Translations under genes and position numbers: made by a program
Notes under the pieces: generated by a model
What the model was told of the DNA's origin: nothing
The model's database searches: none
Seen by the model: only the letters and a program-made list of their open reading frames with translations
Assembly: GCF_900473935.1 (NCBI RefSeq)
Contig: NZ_UCNN01000019.1
Coordinates: 310,001 to 374,000 of the forward strand
DNA from: Synechococcus sp. UW105
GTDB lineage: Bacteria; Cyanobacteriota; Cyanobacteriia; PCC-6307; Cyanobiaceae
DNA: 64,000 nucleotides
Direction: 5' to 3'
Shown here: piece after piece, positions 1 through 8,421 of the stretch
Layout of the letters: each line of letters opens with the position of its first letter
Position numbering within the stretch: position 1 is the stretch's first letter

Positions 1-2
1 GG

Positions 3-266
3 TCATTGGAACCGCGTGTCACCGTGCTGGTGTCGCCAGAGTTGAGGGCATCGGTGCTTCGATCCACAGCCCTGCACGAGCTGGGGCATGCTTTTGGGCT
101 CTGGGGGCACAGTGATGATCCAGGTGATGTGATGGCGGTCCATCAGGGGCACTTGCCTGTGCTGAGGCTCACGGCTCGAGATCGGGAGACCCTTCGTTGG
201 CTGCAGGCGCAGCCCACTCGTTTCGGGCAGCGCCCCTCGGATGCGCTGTTGCCAGAGGTGCGTTGA
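3..266 (+). CDS. zinc metalloprotease, C-terminal part (5' end outside window)
   Basis: This is the last ~86 residues of a protein whose reading frame is open to the left edge, so the gene starts outside the window. It carries HELGHAFGLWGHS, the HExxHxxGxxH zinc-binding signature of matrixin-like (metzincin) peptidases: two His and one further His bind zinc and the Glu is the catalytic base. The Met of DVM a few residues on fits the Met-turn of that clan. Nothing of the signal or propeptide region is visible, so location and substrate are unknown. The TTG at 6 is probably an internal codon and not the start. Confidence 0.75.
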   Translation, partial: SLEPRVTVLVSPELRASVLRSTALHELGHAFGLWGHSDDPGDVMAVHQGHLPVLRLTARDRETLRWLQAQPTRFGQRPSDALLPEVR

Positions 267-405
267 AGCAATCGATCGCCCCTGGTTGGACCACGCACGG
301 TGTGTCGGCTCGCAAGACAGCACCGGTTTTTCTTGACCGAGGCCCTTGGCTGGTCGTGCCGTTGGGCTGAGAACCGGTCATGATGCGCGCCGCTGCATCG
401 TTGAT

Positions 406-1059
406 ATGCGTTCCAGTTCAGCCTTTTTGCCCCTTGGTCTTGCCCTGCTCGCGGGCTGTGGCTGGATTGATGGAGTCAGTGGTGGCAAGCCTGAGCTGAA
501 GCAAGACCTGCGCATCAGCTTGGATGGCAAGCAGCCGTCTAGCAGTAAGGGAACGCTGCAGCGAGAAGACGGCCCCTTCGTCTTTCCGGTTGGATATGGG
601 CGAAATGGCATCGCTTGCGCGGGGTCGACATTTGAGGAGGGATGGACTCCCCTCGGAACCTTCCGTGTCAACGCAATTCTCAGTGATGACCGCTTCGAGA
701 TGGACCCTGCGCTGATCAAAGAGTCTGGCAAGACCGAGGCCTATCTCCGCGAGAGCCTGTTTCGCAACATGAGTTCTATCGATTTCAAGGGAGATGGCGA
801 AACCGGTGAGTACGGCAAGGGTTACATCAGCCTTGCGCCTGTGTCTGCCACTCCACAGCCATTCCGTTTTAACAACTACGACGGCACATTCCGCTGGTAC
901 AGCTTTGCCATTCACGGCACCAACGATCCCAGCCGGGTTGGTCAGTCTGTCACCGGTGGCTGCATCAATGTGAATGGCCAGACAATGGAGGCCCTGCTGA
1001 ACAGCGTGCAGCTCGGTGATGAAGTGGTGATCGCATCCGACTCGCCCTGCACACCCTGA
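406..1059 (+). CDS. lipoprotein with L,D-transpeptidase (YkuD)-like catalytic motif
   Basis: A 217-residue protein. I choose the ATG at 406 because it opens directly into a lipoprotein signal peptide ending in the lipobox LLAGC; a longer start at 346 would put 20 polar residues ahead of it. Near the C-terminus are His170 (IHGT) and Cys186 (TGGCIN), matching the HG...S.GCI pattern of YkuD L,D-transpeptidases, which cross-link or attach proteins to peptidoglycan through a Cys nucleophile. The usual SHGC is TGGC here. Inference: an envelope-anchored peptidoglycan-modifying enzyme. It ends one base before the convergent hisIE stop codon. Confidence 0.7.
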   Translation: MRSSSAFLPLGLALLAGCGWIDGVSGGKPELKQDLRISLDGKQPSSSKGTLQREDGPFVFPVGYGRNGIACAGSTFEEGWTPLGTFRVNAILSDDRFEMDPALIKESGKTEAYLRESLFRNMSSIDFKGDGETGEYGKGYISLAPVSATPQPFRFNNYDGTFRWYSFAIHGTNDPSRVGQSVTGGCINVNGQTMEALLNSVQLGDEVVIASDSPCTP

Positions 1060-1728
1060 TCACTCCCTGCGAGGTGCTCCCCGGCGTTTGGCCAGCACTT
1101 CTTGCACGCGCCGCCAGCTCACGCCGTGATGGGCCAGTGCTACCTGCATGTGGAACAGGATGTCGGCGGCCTCGCCGGCGATCTCTTCTGGGCTGTTGTC
1201 CTTGCAGGCCATCACGAATTCTGCGCTTTCCTCGCCAATCTTCTTGAGGATGCTGTTGTCTCCACCGTCGAGCAGCTTGTTGGTGTAGCTGCCCTGCTCC
1301 GGTTGATCACGGCGTGCCTCGATCACTCGCATCAGCTCTGTGCAGGCGTCAGCAGGTGGTGGCAGCGCATCGGCTCCACCAGGGGCACGTTGGTCACTGT
1401 CTTCGTAGAAGCAGCTGCGCGCTCCGGTGTGGCAAGCGACGTCGCCACTCTGTTCGATCGTGACCAGGATCACGTCGGCATCACAGTCGTAACGGATGTT
1501 CCGCACTGCCTGGGTATGGCCGCTGGTGGCTCCTTTGTGCCACAGCTCTTGGCGTGAGCGACTCCAGTAATGCACCTCTCCCGTGCTCAAGGTGAGTTCA
1601 ATCGACTGCCTGTTCATCCAGGCCACCATCAGCACGGCACCGTCCAGCCAGTCCTGGGCGATTGCTGGGATCAGGCCCGCTTCATTGAAACGGAGCTGAT
1701 CAATGAAGGCTGAGGTGAGCGGCTGCAT
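1060..1728 (-). CDS. hisIE: bifunctional phosphoribosyl-AMP cyclohydrolase / phosphoribosyl-ATP pyrophosphohydrolase
   Basis: 222 residues, the normal length for the fused HisI-HisE enzyme of histidine synthesis (steps 2 and 3). The N-terminal half has the cyclohydrolase features: [16 protein letters not shown], the DCDAD metal-binding stretch and the Cys of [12 protein letters not shown]. The C-terminal ~90 residues are the MazG-like pyrophosphohydrolase, with [19 protein letters not shown] start at 1728. The gene is divergent from the QueD-like gene (68 bases apart) and converges end-to-end with the lipoprotein gene, so it looks monocistronic. Confidence 0.95.
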   Translation of the reverse strand: MQPLTSAFIDQLRFNEAGLIPAIAQDWLDGAVLMVAWMNRQSIELTLSTGEVHYWSRSRQELWHKGATSGHTQAVRNIRYDCDADVILVTIEQSGDVACHTGARSCFYEDSDQRAPGGADALPPPADACTELMRVIEARRDQPEQGSYTNKLLDGGDNSILKKIGEESAEFVMACKDNSPEEIAGEAADILFHMQVALAHHGVSWRRVQEVLAKRRGAPRRE

Positions 1729-1796
1729 CGGGCGGGGCGTGTTGCAGATGTAGACAGGAAGAATCCTGCCGCAGTGCCGTCCCGTCCCTCTGCCCG

Positions 1797-2276
1797 ATGC
1801 CTCTGCCCCCCACCGCTTACACCTGCAGCAAGCAGTTCGAGGGCTATCCCTGTTGTCACAGGCAGTGGCGACATCCTGGCCATTGCCACTTCGTGCATGG
1901 CTATAGCCGCAGTTTCACGGTCTGGTTTGCGGCAAAAGAGCTGGATGCCTGTGGCTTTGTCGTCGATTTCTCCAGTCTCAGACCCCTGGAAGCCCAGCTG
2001 CGCCAGCAGTTTGATCACACGTTTCTTGTCAATGGTGATGATCCCCTTCTCTCTCAGTGGCAAGCCCTCCATGACCAAGGAGCTCTAGACCTACGGGTCA
2101 TGGAGAACGTTGGTATGGAGTCCACGGCCAGGCTGGTCTGGGAGTGGGCCAATGCTCTCTTGCATGAGCGGGACGGCAGCCGCAGTTGCTGTTGGAAGGT
2201 GGAGGCCCGTGAGAATCGGGCCAATGCCGCCAGCTATGAAGACTGGCCTGCGTGGTTCAGCGCTGTTGCTAGCTGA
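1797..2276 (+). CDS. 6-pyruvoyltetrahydropterin / 6-carboxytetrahydropterin synthase family (QueD-like)
   Basis: 159 residues, somewhat longer than E. coli QueD (~120). The N-terminal segment [20 protein letters not shown] aligns with the QueD metal/catalytic region, where Cys-x3-His-x-His supplies the catalytic Cys and two zinc ligands. Here it is Cys30, His34 and Tyr36, so the last His is replaced. Other His residues (21, 26, 28, 31) lie nearby. Later segments [15 protein letters not shown] and QFDHTFLVN match the family's IIDF...L and LDH..LN motifs. The substrate (queuosine precursor or another pterin) cannot be read from sequence. ATG at 1797. It ends one base before the clpB stop codon on the other strand. 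Confidence 0.75.
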   Translation: MPLPPTAYTCSKQFEGYPCCHRQWRHPGHCHFVHGYSRSFTVWFAAKELDACGFVVDFSSLRPLEAQLRQQFDHTFLVNGDDPLLSQWQALHDQGALDLRVMENVGMESTARLVWEWANALLHERDGSRSCCWKVEARENRANAASYEDWPAWFSAVAS

Positions 2277-4889
2277 TCAGCGCAGAACCAGACGCTGCTG
2301 GCCATCGGGGCCACTACCGCTGTCGATCGTGACGTCGACCGAACTGCCATCGCTGTAGCGCCCAGCCAGGATCGCCTTGGCGATCGGCGTTTCCAGCTCA
2401 CGTTGAATGGCTCGTTTCAGAGGCCTGGCGCCATAGACCGGGTCATAGCCGGCATTCGCCAACCAGTCGGTGGCGTCATCGCTGATGCTGAGGTTCAATT
2501 TGCGCTCATCCAGGCGGCTGCGTAGCCGATCCACCTGCAGGCTCACGATCTGGCGTAGTTCCTCGCGTCGCAGGCTGTGGAAGATGATCGTTTCATCGAG
2601 TCGGTTGAGAAACTCGGGCCTGAAGTGGGCGCGCAAGGCGTCGTTGACCCGACGCTCCATTTCCTCATGCTGGTCGTCATCGCCGCCCAGATCGAGGATG
2701 GCTTGGCTGCCGATGTTGCTGGTAAGGATCAGCACCGCATTGGTGAAATCCACAGTGCGTCCCTGTCCGTCGGTGACGCGACCGTCATCGAGGATCTGCA
2801 GCATCACGTTGAAGACATCGGGGTGGGCCTTTTCCACTTCGTCGAAGAGGATCACCGCGTAGGGGCGTCGGCGCACCGTTTCGGTGAGCTGACCGCCGGC
2901 CTCGTAGCCCACATAACCAGGAGGTGCGCCAATCAATCGGCTGACGCTGTGCTTCTCCATGTATTCCGACATGTCGATGCGCACCATGGCGTCTTCGCTA
3001 TCAAACAGCTGCGCCGCAAGGGCTTTGGATAGCTCGGTCTTGCCGACTCCGGTGGGGCCGAGGAACAGGAAGCTGGCAATGGGACGATGTGGGTCACTGA
3101 GGCCTGCGCGAGAGCGCTGAATGGCATCGGCGACGGCGGTGACGGCTTGCTGCTGGCCCACCACGCGTTCGTGCAGCTGTGCCTCGAGGCTCAGTAACTT
3201 GTCCATTTCCGACTGCACTAGCTTGGCGACTGGAATACCGGTCCATTTGGCGATCACCTCGGCGATGTCGTCTTCGCTGACCTCTTCGCGCAGTAGGGAC
3301 TTCTCGCTGCCATCCGTGCCTTCGCTCAGAGCCGCTTCTTGTTCGGCCAACTGCTTCTGCAGGCCTGCAAGCGTGCCGTATTCCAGCTCCGCTGCTTTGT
3401 TGAGGTCGTAGCTGCGTTTGGCTTGTTCCACTTGCAACTGCACGCGTTCGATCTCCTCTTTGAGGGTGGAGAGCGCGTCGATCGCTCCTTTCTCCTGTTG
3501 CCACTGGGCATTCAGAGTGCTCTGCTGCTCGGAGAGTTCCGCGAGTTCGCGTTCCAATCGCTCCAGCCGTTCCTGGCTGGCGGCATCGGATTCGCGGCCG
3601 AGGGAGAGTTTCTCCATCTCGAGCTGCAAAATCTTGCGGTCGATTTCGTCGATCTCCTCCGGCTTGGAGGTGATCTCCATCTTGAGGCGGGCGGCGGATT
3701 CATCCACCAGGTCGATGGCTTTGTCGGGTAGGAACCGATCAGCGATATAGCGGCTGCTGAGCATGGCAGCGGCCACAAGAGCGCTGTCAGCGATGCGTAC
3801 GCCGTGATGCACCTCATAGCGCTCCTTCAGGCCGCGCAAGATCGAGATGGTGTCTTCCACTGTTGGCTGATCCACCAGAACCTGTTGGAAGCGCCGCTCA
3901 AGGGCTGGATCCTTCTCGATGTGCTGGCGGTGTTCATCGAGGGTGGTGGCGCCGATGCAACGCAGTTCACCCCTGGCCAGCATCGGTTTGAGCAGGTTGC
4001 TGGCGTCCATGGCCCCGCCGGTCGCTCCTGCTCCCACCACGGTATGGATCTCATCAATAAAGAGAACGATCCGCCCTTCCGAGGAGGTCACTTCCTTGAG
4101 TACGGCCTTGAGCCTCTCCTCAAATTCACCCCGATACTTGGCGCCAGCGATCAGGGCACCCATGTCGAGAGCGATGAGCTGTCGGTTCTGTAGAGCCTGA
4201 GGGACATCGCCATTGACGATGCGTTGCGCCAATCCCTCCACAATCGCCGTCTTGCCGACCCCAGGTTCACCGATCAACACAGGGTTGTTCTTGGTACGGC
4301 GGCTGAGGATCTGAATCGTGCGGCGGATCTCTTCATCGCGACCGATGACCGGATCGAGCTGGCCGTCGCGGGCGGCTGCGGTGAGATCGCGACCGTATTT
4401 CTCTAGGGATTCATAGGTTCCTTCAGGGTTCTGATCGGTCACGTTTTGGCTGCCACGCACGGCATCGATAGCGGTTTTCAGGGATGTTGCGTTCACGCCG
4501 ACCTGGTTCAGCAGCCGCTTCCCGCAGCGCTGATCATCAGCAAGGGAGAGCAGCAGGTGCTCGATGGAGATGTAGCTGTCGCCATAGCTCTGTTTGAGGC
4601 TGTCGGCACGGTCAAGCCCGTCGCTGAGGCCTTTGCCGAGATAGACCGACTCTGGTCGGTGCTGGAGCGCTGGCAGTTGTTTGAGGTGTTGTTCAACCCC
4701 TGCCTCAAGTTCGGGTGGAGAGGCACCTGCTTTCTCGAGAATGCGGTTGGCCAGGCCATTTTGTTGGAGCAGTGCCAGCAGCAGATGCTCGGTTTCGATT
4801 TGCTGGTGTCGCTGACTCTGCGCCAATTGTTGTGAGGAAACGATCGTGGCCCAGGCTTTCTCAGTGAATTGTTCTGCTGTTGGTTGCAT
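2277..4889 (-). CDS. clpB: ClpB disaggregase ATPase
   Basis: 870 residues, the usual ClpB length. In order: N-terminal Clp repeat domain (~1-145), first AAA+ module with Walker [14 protein letters not shown] and Walker B VLFIDEIH, the long coiled-coil middle domain (~400-530, rich in Glu, Gln and Leu) that marks ClpB rather than ClpC, and second AAA+ module with Walker [16 protein letters not shown]. ClpB is a hexameric ring that works with DnaK to pull proteins out of aggregates in the cytosol. Single gene here. The region upstream (4890-5029) holds a perfect 12-bp inverted repeat but no CIRCE-type GAGTGCTAA element. Confidence 0.97.
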   Translation of the reverse strand: MQPTAEQFTEKAWATIVSSQQLAQSQRHQQIETEHLLLALLQQNGLANRILEKAGASPPELEAGVEQHLKQLPALQHRPESVYLGKGLSDGLDRADSLKQSYGDSYISIEHLLLSLADDQRCGKRLLNQVGVNATSLKTAIDAVRGSQNVTDQNPEGTYESLEKYGRDLTAAARDGQLDPVIGRDEEIRRTIQILSRRTKNNPVLIGEPGVGKTAIVEGLAQRIVNGDVPQALQNRQLIALDMGALIAGAKYRGEFEERLKAVLKEVTSSEGRIVLFIDEIHTVVGAGATGGAMDASNLLKPMLARGELRCIGATTLDEHRQHIEKDPALERRFQQVLVDQPTVEDTISILRGLKERYEVHHGVRIADSALVAAAMLSSRYIADRFLPDKAIDLVDESAARLKMEITSKPEEIDEIDRKILQLEMEKLSLGRESDAASQERLERLERELAELSEQQSTLNAQWQQEKGAIDALSTLKEEIERVQLQVEQAKRSYDLNKAAELEYGTLAGLQKQLAEQEAALSEGTDGSEKSLLREEVSEDDIAEVIAKWTGIPVAKLVQSEMDKLLSLEAQLHERVVGQQQAVTAVADAIQRSRAGLSDPHRPIASFLFLGPTGVGKTELSKALAAQLFDSEDAMVRIDMSEYMEKHSVSRLIGAPPGYVGYEAGGQLTETVRRRPYAVILFDEVEKAHPDVFNVMLQILDDGRVTDGQGRTVDFTNAVLILTSNIGSQAILDLGGDDDQHEEMERRVNDALRAHFRPEFLNRLDETIIFHSLRREELRQIVSLQVDRLRSRLDERKLNLSISDDATDWLANAGYDPVYGARPLKRAIQRELETPIAKAILAGRYSDGSSVDVTIDSGSGPDGQQRLVLR

Positions 4890-4990
4890 GTCCTTCGCGC
4901 GGTTGTTCCGACCGTATGGGGATTGGTCGCAGTCTTCGAGCGGAGAACCGATCCATCGCGGTCGGTCTGCCCACCAGACTGCGGCAAACC

Positions 4991-5028
4991 GACCTGGCTC
5001 TGTAGGGTCAGCCGATCAGAGCCAGGTC
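4991..5028. repeat. 12-bp perfect inverted repeat between clpB and a small gene
   Basis: GACCTGGCTCTG (4991-5002) and CAGAGCCAGGTC (5017-5028) are exact reverse complements separated by 14 bases. The right arm ends one base before the ATG at 5030, so in RNA of the plus strand the stem would cover the ribosome site. On the minus strand it lies about 100 bases upstream of the clpB start codon, in its probable promoter/leader region. No T-run follows on either side. Could be an operator or a leader hairpin. Confidence 0.7.
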
Positions 5029-5029
5029 G

Positions 5030-5272
5030 ATGGACGACAGCAGCGCGTTGGATGCGGAGCTGGTGCGAGCGCTGGTGCAGCGGTTGCACCAGCTGTATGG
5101 ATCCACTCCAAGGGATCTGGAACGGATGTGTTGGATGGTGGTGCATGAACATCATCACGGTGTCATGCCTACGGAGTACGACATTCGCGAGGTGAATGAG
5201 GATCTTTATCTCGCTGTAATCAGCGATGCACGCAGTGGCACCAGCCTGGTTGATGGCACTGCGGGCTCGTGA
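5030..5272 (+). CDS. small protein of unknown function
   Basis: 80 residues, soluble, no membrane segment. It looks like a genuine protein (leucine-rich helix RALVQRLHQLYG, then EHHHGVMPTEYDIREVNEDLYLAVI) but I do not recognise a family. It diverges from clpB. The start is uncertain: the ATG at 5030 sits directly after a strong inverted repeat, and another Met codon lies at 5126. It is followed 21 bases later by the end of a convergent gene. Confidence 0.55.
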   Translation: MDDSSALDAELVRALVQRLHQLYGSTPRDLERMCWMVVHEHHHGVMPTEYDIREVNEDLYLAVISDARSGTSLVDGTAGS

Positions 5273-5293
5273 GTTGAAAGCGTTTGCGCCGGA

Positions 5294-5731
5294 TCAATGG
5301 GCGTGGCCGCCGGAACTGAAGGCTCGGGCAGCGAAGGGCATGACGGTTTGACGGAACGGCTGCCGTCTCCAGAAGCGACCCTTGGCACAGACACGCTGGA
5401 TCTCGTAGTGGCGGAATGAGCCGAAGCGAGCTGTCTTGAAAAAGCCGTTGTTGATTCGGTAAAGACCACGGCGATTGCAAAGCGCGTGGACCAGTTGATA
5501 GCGGCGACGGCCATGGCGTTTGATCGCCAATCGGTCGTAGGTGATCACTGGAGCACCGTTGAATCCCACCTGCCGGATGGACGCATAGATGTTCTGCCCG
5601 GAGCGGGTGGGGCCGATGTAATTCCAGTTAGATCGAGAGGCGATGGAGTGGGCTTCCGCTGCCTGTTGGCTGACGCCGAGGCTGGCTGCGGCGAGGGCAA
5701 CACAGGTGAGAGTTTTGGTGAAAGCATTCAT
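5294..5731 (-). CDS. small exported basic protein, unknown function
   Basis: 145 residues from the ATG at 5731. The N-terminus (MNAFTKTLTCVALAAASLG, then AEAHS) is a typical Sec signal peptide with probable cleavage after AEA. The mature part is rich in Arg, His, Phe and Tyr and contains two Cys that could form a disulfide (ALCNRR and QRVCAKG). No enzyme motif is visible. An upstream in-frame start (5815) would add 28 polar residues before the signal peptide and is unlikely. The location is probably periplasm or outside the cell. Confidence 0.65.
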   Translation of the reverse strand: MNAFTKTLTCVALAAASLGVSQQAAEAHSIASRSNWNYIGPTRSGQNIYASIRQVGFNGAPVITYDRLAIKRHGRRRYQLVHALCNRRGLYRINNGFFKTARFGSFRHYEIQRVCAKGRFWRRQPFRQTVMPFAARAFSSGGHAH

Positions 5732-5925
5732 GGCTGATGCATGGGGGTGGAGAGGGTTGGCTCTCTTGGATGCCTTCACCCTTGCTTTGATCAAGGCAGC
5801 AGCTGATGACAGCAAGTGGTTGCGCTGGTGAGCTTGCTCACGGAGTTTGTTGAGCCGTGTCCTGACGAAGAGCCGTTGCTCGTTGCGGCGTCGTGGCTCT
5901 GGCGTTCATCCGAAGTGGACGTGGG

Positions 5926-6342
5926 TTAGCCGAATCCTTTCGCTCGGGCCTGAGCGGTGAGATCACGCTGCTGGCCTCGGATTAGAACGTCTCGTTCTGA
6001 TGCCTTGCCGATGTGTGGAGCTATTTCAACCCCTGCCGCTTGGATCGCTTTGAGCTTGTTGCTCTCCTCGCTGGACCCCGTGTCGCTCTGTAGATACGCC
6101 ATCACCTTGGCGTGAGCCTCTGCCGTTGAGGCGAAGTAAAGGGTGCCAGGGCCGCGGCGTTCACGGGTGAGATGTCGTGCCAGGCGACGCTGCTGGATGC
6201 CAGCCCAAAGACGTCCAGCAGCAGCAGTCATGTATGCATTCAGAGTCTCTGCCTCGGTGTCCTCGCTCAGAGCCATGGAGGTGCCGTCGACGAAATCGCT
6301 GAGCAGGGTCACCACAGCCATGGCGTTAAGCGGCGAATTCAC
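5926..6342 (-). CDS. conserved-looking hypothetical protein
   Basis: 138 residues from a GTG at 6342, or 131 from the ATG at 6321; neither has a strong ribosome site. Helical, Ala-rich and charged, with no signal peptide or clear membrane span. The middle (RLWAGIQQRRLARHLTRERRGPGTLYFASTAEA is the region 45-77) is basic. No family recognised. Flanked by 194 unassigned bases on the left (5732-5925, nothing convincing seen) and 123 on the right. Confidence 0.5.
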   Translation of the reverse strand: MNSPLNAMAVVTLLSDFVDGTSMALSEDTEAETLNAYMTAAAGRLWAGIQQRRLARHLTRERRGPGTLYFASTAEAHAKVMAYLQSDTGSSEESNKLKAIQAAGVEIAPHIGKASERDVLIRGQQRDLTAQARAKGFG

Positions 6343-6465
6343 TCAGTCTGATCTGTCGTCTGCATGATCATCCGGCTGCGTGATCATCCGTCTGCTCAGG
6401 CCGAATCCATGACAGCGTCCAACGATCGAAGCGGGCGAGGTCAAGGGTTCGAACGATCGTACGGA

Positions 6466-6738
6466 CTAGGACTCTGACCGTATCCGCTCCATTTCGGTCT
6501 CGATCTCCCGATCTGTGATCGGTCGCTCGGTGTGAGACATGCTCCACCCTTGGATGATTAACGCCAGGCCCCAGCCTGCAATCGGCCAGATGGGCCAAAA
6601 GTCACCCATCCCGTCTGCCCACCAGATCAGGATGAGCGTGAGGCTAACTAACACGTAAGTCTTCAGTTGTTTTTGGAATGCCCGTTTGCGCTTCAGGCAG
6701 GCAAGTGCGTCAGCCCGGAGTTGCTCTGTTGCATCCAT
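6466..6738 (-). CDS. 2TM-domain membrane protein
   Basis: 90 residues from the ATG at 6738. It has a charged N-terminal helix (ACLKRKRAFQKQLKTY), one hydrophobic span (VLVSLTLILIWWADG), the sequence FWPIWPIAGWGLALIIQGW as second span, and a charged tail. This order, with the F-W-P..GWG...G core, is the bacterial 2TM domain (PF13239 type), a helical hairpin sometimes found attached to histidine kinases but here alone. The function is unknown. It diverges from the zinc-ribbon gene with 53 bases between the starts. Confidence 0.7.
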   Translation of the reverse strand: MDATEQLRADALACLKRKRAFQKQLKTYVLVSLTLILIWWADGMGDFWPIWPIAGWGLALIIQGWSMSHTERPITDREIETEMERIRSES

Positions 6739-6791
6739 GGCAGAGGTTGACCTTGGGATCCCATGCTGGTGGTAGCGCTCTTGAAGATCGA

Positions 6792-7256
6792 ATGCCATCG
6801 AAGCCCCGCAACCGCGTTGGTGAGGTCTACGGCCAACTGCTGGTGGTGAGGGCTTCAGAGCGGCGCACGAAAAGTGGGAATGCCTTCTGGTGGTGTCGCT
6901 GCAGTTGTGGACGAGAGCGGGAAGTGCCCAGCGACAAGCTGTCTCACAACACAGCACGGAAGAAACCCGTGGTGATGGCCTGCCTCGTCTGTTCCCGTGA
7001 ACTGCAGGTGGAGGCGGTTTGCGCCAAAAATGACCGAGAGGAGCGTCGTCGTCGCCTAGAATCTGAGCGGATTCGAGCTGAATTGAAGGGAACCGTGCCG
7101 GAGCGGTGGCTGTCGTTGCCACTCACCGATGCCCATGCCAGGGAGCGGGGAGAGCTGCTGTTTTTCCGCGGCACCCGTTGCCTTCGCAATCATCTGGCCC
7201 CCTATCGCATCAATGGTGGCTGCTTGGCCTGCGCTGGGCAGATGCCATCAGCTTGA
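6792..7256 (+). CDS. Cys-rich protein with zinc-ribbon of phage/AP2-associated type
   Basis: 154 residues from the ATG at 6792. The N-terminus (RVGEVYGQLLVVRASERR, then FWWCRCSCGRE and VMACLVC) resembles the small zinc ribbon G..yG.L.V......W.C.CdCG that often precedes AP2 or HNH domains in phage and mobile-element proteins. The middle is a charged helix (NDREERRRRLESERIRAEL). The C-terminus has further Cys (RCLRNH, GGCLACAG) that could form a second metal site. No AP2 or HNH domain follows, so nucleic-acid binding is an inference. Confidence 0.6.
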   Translation: MPSKPRNRVGEVYGQLLVVRASERRTKSGNAFWWCRCSCGREREVPSDKLSHNTARKKPVVMACLVCSRELQVEAVCAKNDREERRRRLESERIRAELKGTVPERWLSLPLTDAHARERGELLFFRGTRCLRNHLAPYRINGGCLACAGQMPSA

Positions 7257-7287
7257 TGCGGATCCCATCCGCCATCCTTTCGAATGG

Positions 7288-7316
7288 CTTGAGCTCAATG
7301 GCTGATTGAGCTCAAG
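7288..7316. terminator. perfect 12-bp stem between convergent genes
   Basis: CTTGAGCTCAAT (7288-7299) and ATTGAGCTCAAG (7305-7316) pair perfectly around a 5-base loop. It lies between two convergent genes and overlaps the stop codon of the Nif11 gene (7312-7314). There is no T-run, so it may act as a bidirectional terminator or as an RNA 3'-end stabiliser. Confidence 0.6.
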
Positions 7317-7515
7317 AAATCCAGCTTCGCGCGAACCAGGTCTCGATCTGTGCGCAGGTTTCATCATCCTTGAGATCGGTCTCGCTCACGCTGAAACCAA
7401 ATTTGTGGGCCATCGCTAGGAGTGCATGCATGGAATCGAGTTGGTGAAACTCCCTTCGCAGAGCTGCACTGTGTTCAACAGCATGAACAAAATCTTTGAG
7501 ACCCTGGCGGCTCAT
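7312..7515 (-). CDS. Nif11-domain peptide, leader-like but without a core
   Basis: 67 residues. LKDFVHAVEHSAALRREFHQ, followed by AMAHKFGFSVSETDL, matches the Nif11 domain (lkdFlekv..d..L...l......alA.e.Gf.fs..dl), the leader type of many cyanobacterial lanthipeptide/microcin precursors. Unlike those precursors it stops right after the domain (ETWFARSWIS), with no double-Gly cleavage site and no Cys/Ser/Thr-rich core, and no modification enzyme is nearby. It overlaps the petJ-like stop codon by an ATGA junction (7512-7515), so translation is probably coupled. Role unknown. Confidence 0.75.
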   Translation of the reverse strand: MSRQGLKDFVHAVEHSAALRREFHQLDSMHALLAMAHKFGFSVSETDLKDDETCAQIETWFARSWIS

Positions 7516-7928
7516 CGCTGCCAGCCCCGCTCGGCTTGTTCTTCGACATAGGCTGCGACATCAGCGATATCGTCTTCGCTCAGTTTGCCTTCGTAGGGAG
7601 GCATGGCATTTTTACCGTTTTCGATCTGGTGCTCAATCGCCTCAAGATGGTCTTGGCTGTAGGCGTTCAGATGGGCCTGGAGATCAGGCTGGCTGAGGGT
7701 GCGACTGGCGCTTAGAACGTTGCCGCCACCCATGTGACAGGCGGCACAGTTGGCCGAAAAGATCTGACCGCCGTTTTCCAGGTCTGGTTGAGCTTCAGTC
7801 GCGCCAACAGGAAGAACCCCGAATAGGCCGATCACGATCGCCAGAACTAAGGGGAGAATCGCTGCTGGCTGCGGCATGGTCGAACGCGGCACATGGTGGA
7901 CTTCAACCTTATCCATGGCGACGCTCAT
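7512..7928 (-). CDS. petJ: cytochrome c6-family electron carrier
   Basis: 138 residues from the ATG at 7928, or 121 from the ATG at 7877, which begins nearer the signal peptide. A hydrophobic export signal (AAILPLVLAIVIGLFGVLP) ends near ATEA. The mature part begins with LENGGQIFSANCAACH: Cys61 and Cys64 bind heme and His65 is the proximal ligand, with Met109 in GKNAMPPY as the second ligand. The C-terminus LSEDDIADVAAYVEEQAERGW is typical of c6. It carries electrons from cytochrome b6f to photosystem I or an oxidase in the thylakoid lumen. It lies just downstream of plastocyanin, the alternative carrier. Confidence 0.88.
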   Translation of the reverse strand: MSVAMDKVEVHHVPRSTMPQPAAILPLVLAIVIGLFGVLPVGATEAQPDLENGGQIFSANCAACHMGGGNVLSASRTLSQPDLQAHLNAYSQDHLEAIEHQIENGKNAMPPYEGKLSEDDIADVAAYVEEQAERGWQR

Positions 7929-7933
7929 GTGAA

Positions 7934-7969
7934 GCCCCTCGATGTGATTACTGATTCACATCGAGGGGC
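7934..7969 (-). promoter_or_regulatory. 14-bp hairpin between petE and petJ
   Basis: GCCCCTCGATGTGA (7934-7947) and TCACATCGAGGGGC (7956-7969) are perfectly complementary with an 8-base loop. The stem is 57 bases after the plastocyanin stop codon and ends 5 bases before the ATG at 7928. No T-run follows on the minus strand. It may separate petE and petJ messages (processing or 3' protection) or restrict translation from 7928; if it folds, the internal ATG at 7877 would be the freer start. Confidence 0.7.
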
Positions 7970-8026
7970 ATGAGTTATGGCTTTTGTTTCGAACTGGTCA
8001 GATCAGAGAGCTCCTGATCATGGCAA

Positions 8027-8386
8027 TCACTCAACGATGACCTTGCCAACCATGCCGGCGCCACGGTGAGGCTCGCAGTAGAAGTCATAGCTGCCAGCGG
8101 TCGAGAACGTCTCTTCCCATGATTCGCCTGGAGCGAAGGCAAGGTCGGAGTGGCTGAGCTCATCGTGCCCATCAAAGACGGCGTTATGAGGAGCCATCTT
8201 GTTGTTCACAAATTTGACGGTGTCGCCCGCCTTGATGTTCACGGTGCTGGGCTCGAACGCCAGCATGCCGGAATCGGATCCGAGCTTCACCTCAACAGTG
8301 GCGGCGCTTGCGGAGGCCACACCCATGCCAATCACCAAAACGAGGGCGATACAGGCCGAAAGAAGGGAACGCAGATGATGGATCAT
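8027..8386 (-). CDS. petE: plastocyanin precursor
   Basis: 119 residues from the ATG at 8386. Signal peptide with cleavage near ASASA (about residue 28), then [12 protein letters not shown]. The type I copper site is complete: His67 (APHN), then Cys104, His107 and Met112 in [10 protein letters not shown]. Plastocyanin shuttles electrons from cytochrome b6f to photosystem I in the thylakoid lumen. A GTG at 8401 would add five residues before the signal. First gene of the petE - petJ-like - Nif11 minus-strand run. Confidence 0.95.
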   Translation of the reverse strand: MIHHLRSLLSACIALVLVIGMGVASASAATVEVKLGSDSGMLAFEPSTVNIKAGDTVKFVNNKMAPHNAVFDGHDELSHSDLAFAPGESWEETFSTAGSYDFYCEPHRGAGMVGKVIVE

Positions 8387-8421
8387 CACGTCAAAAGTCA
8401 CTTCCGTAAGTTTAGCTGCAT

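Noticed and set aside
6440-6470. Second T-loop-like string GGGTTCGAAC
   Set aside because: No cloverleaf can be drawn; the surrounding CGATCG repeats explain the symmetry.
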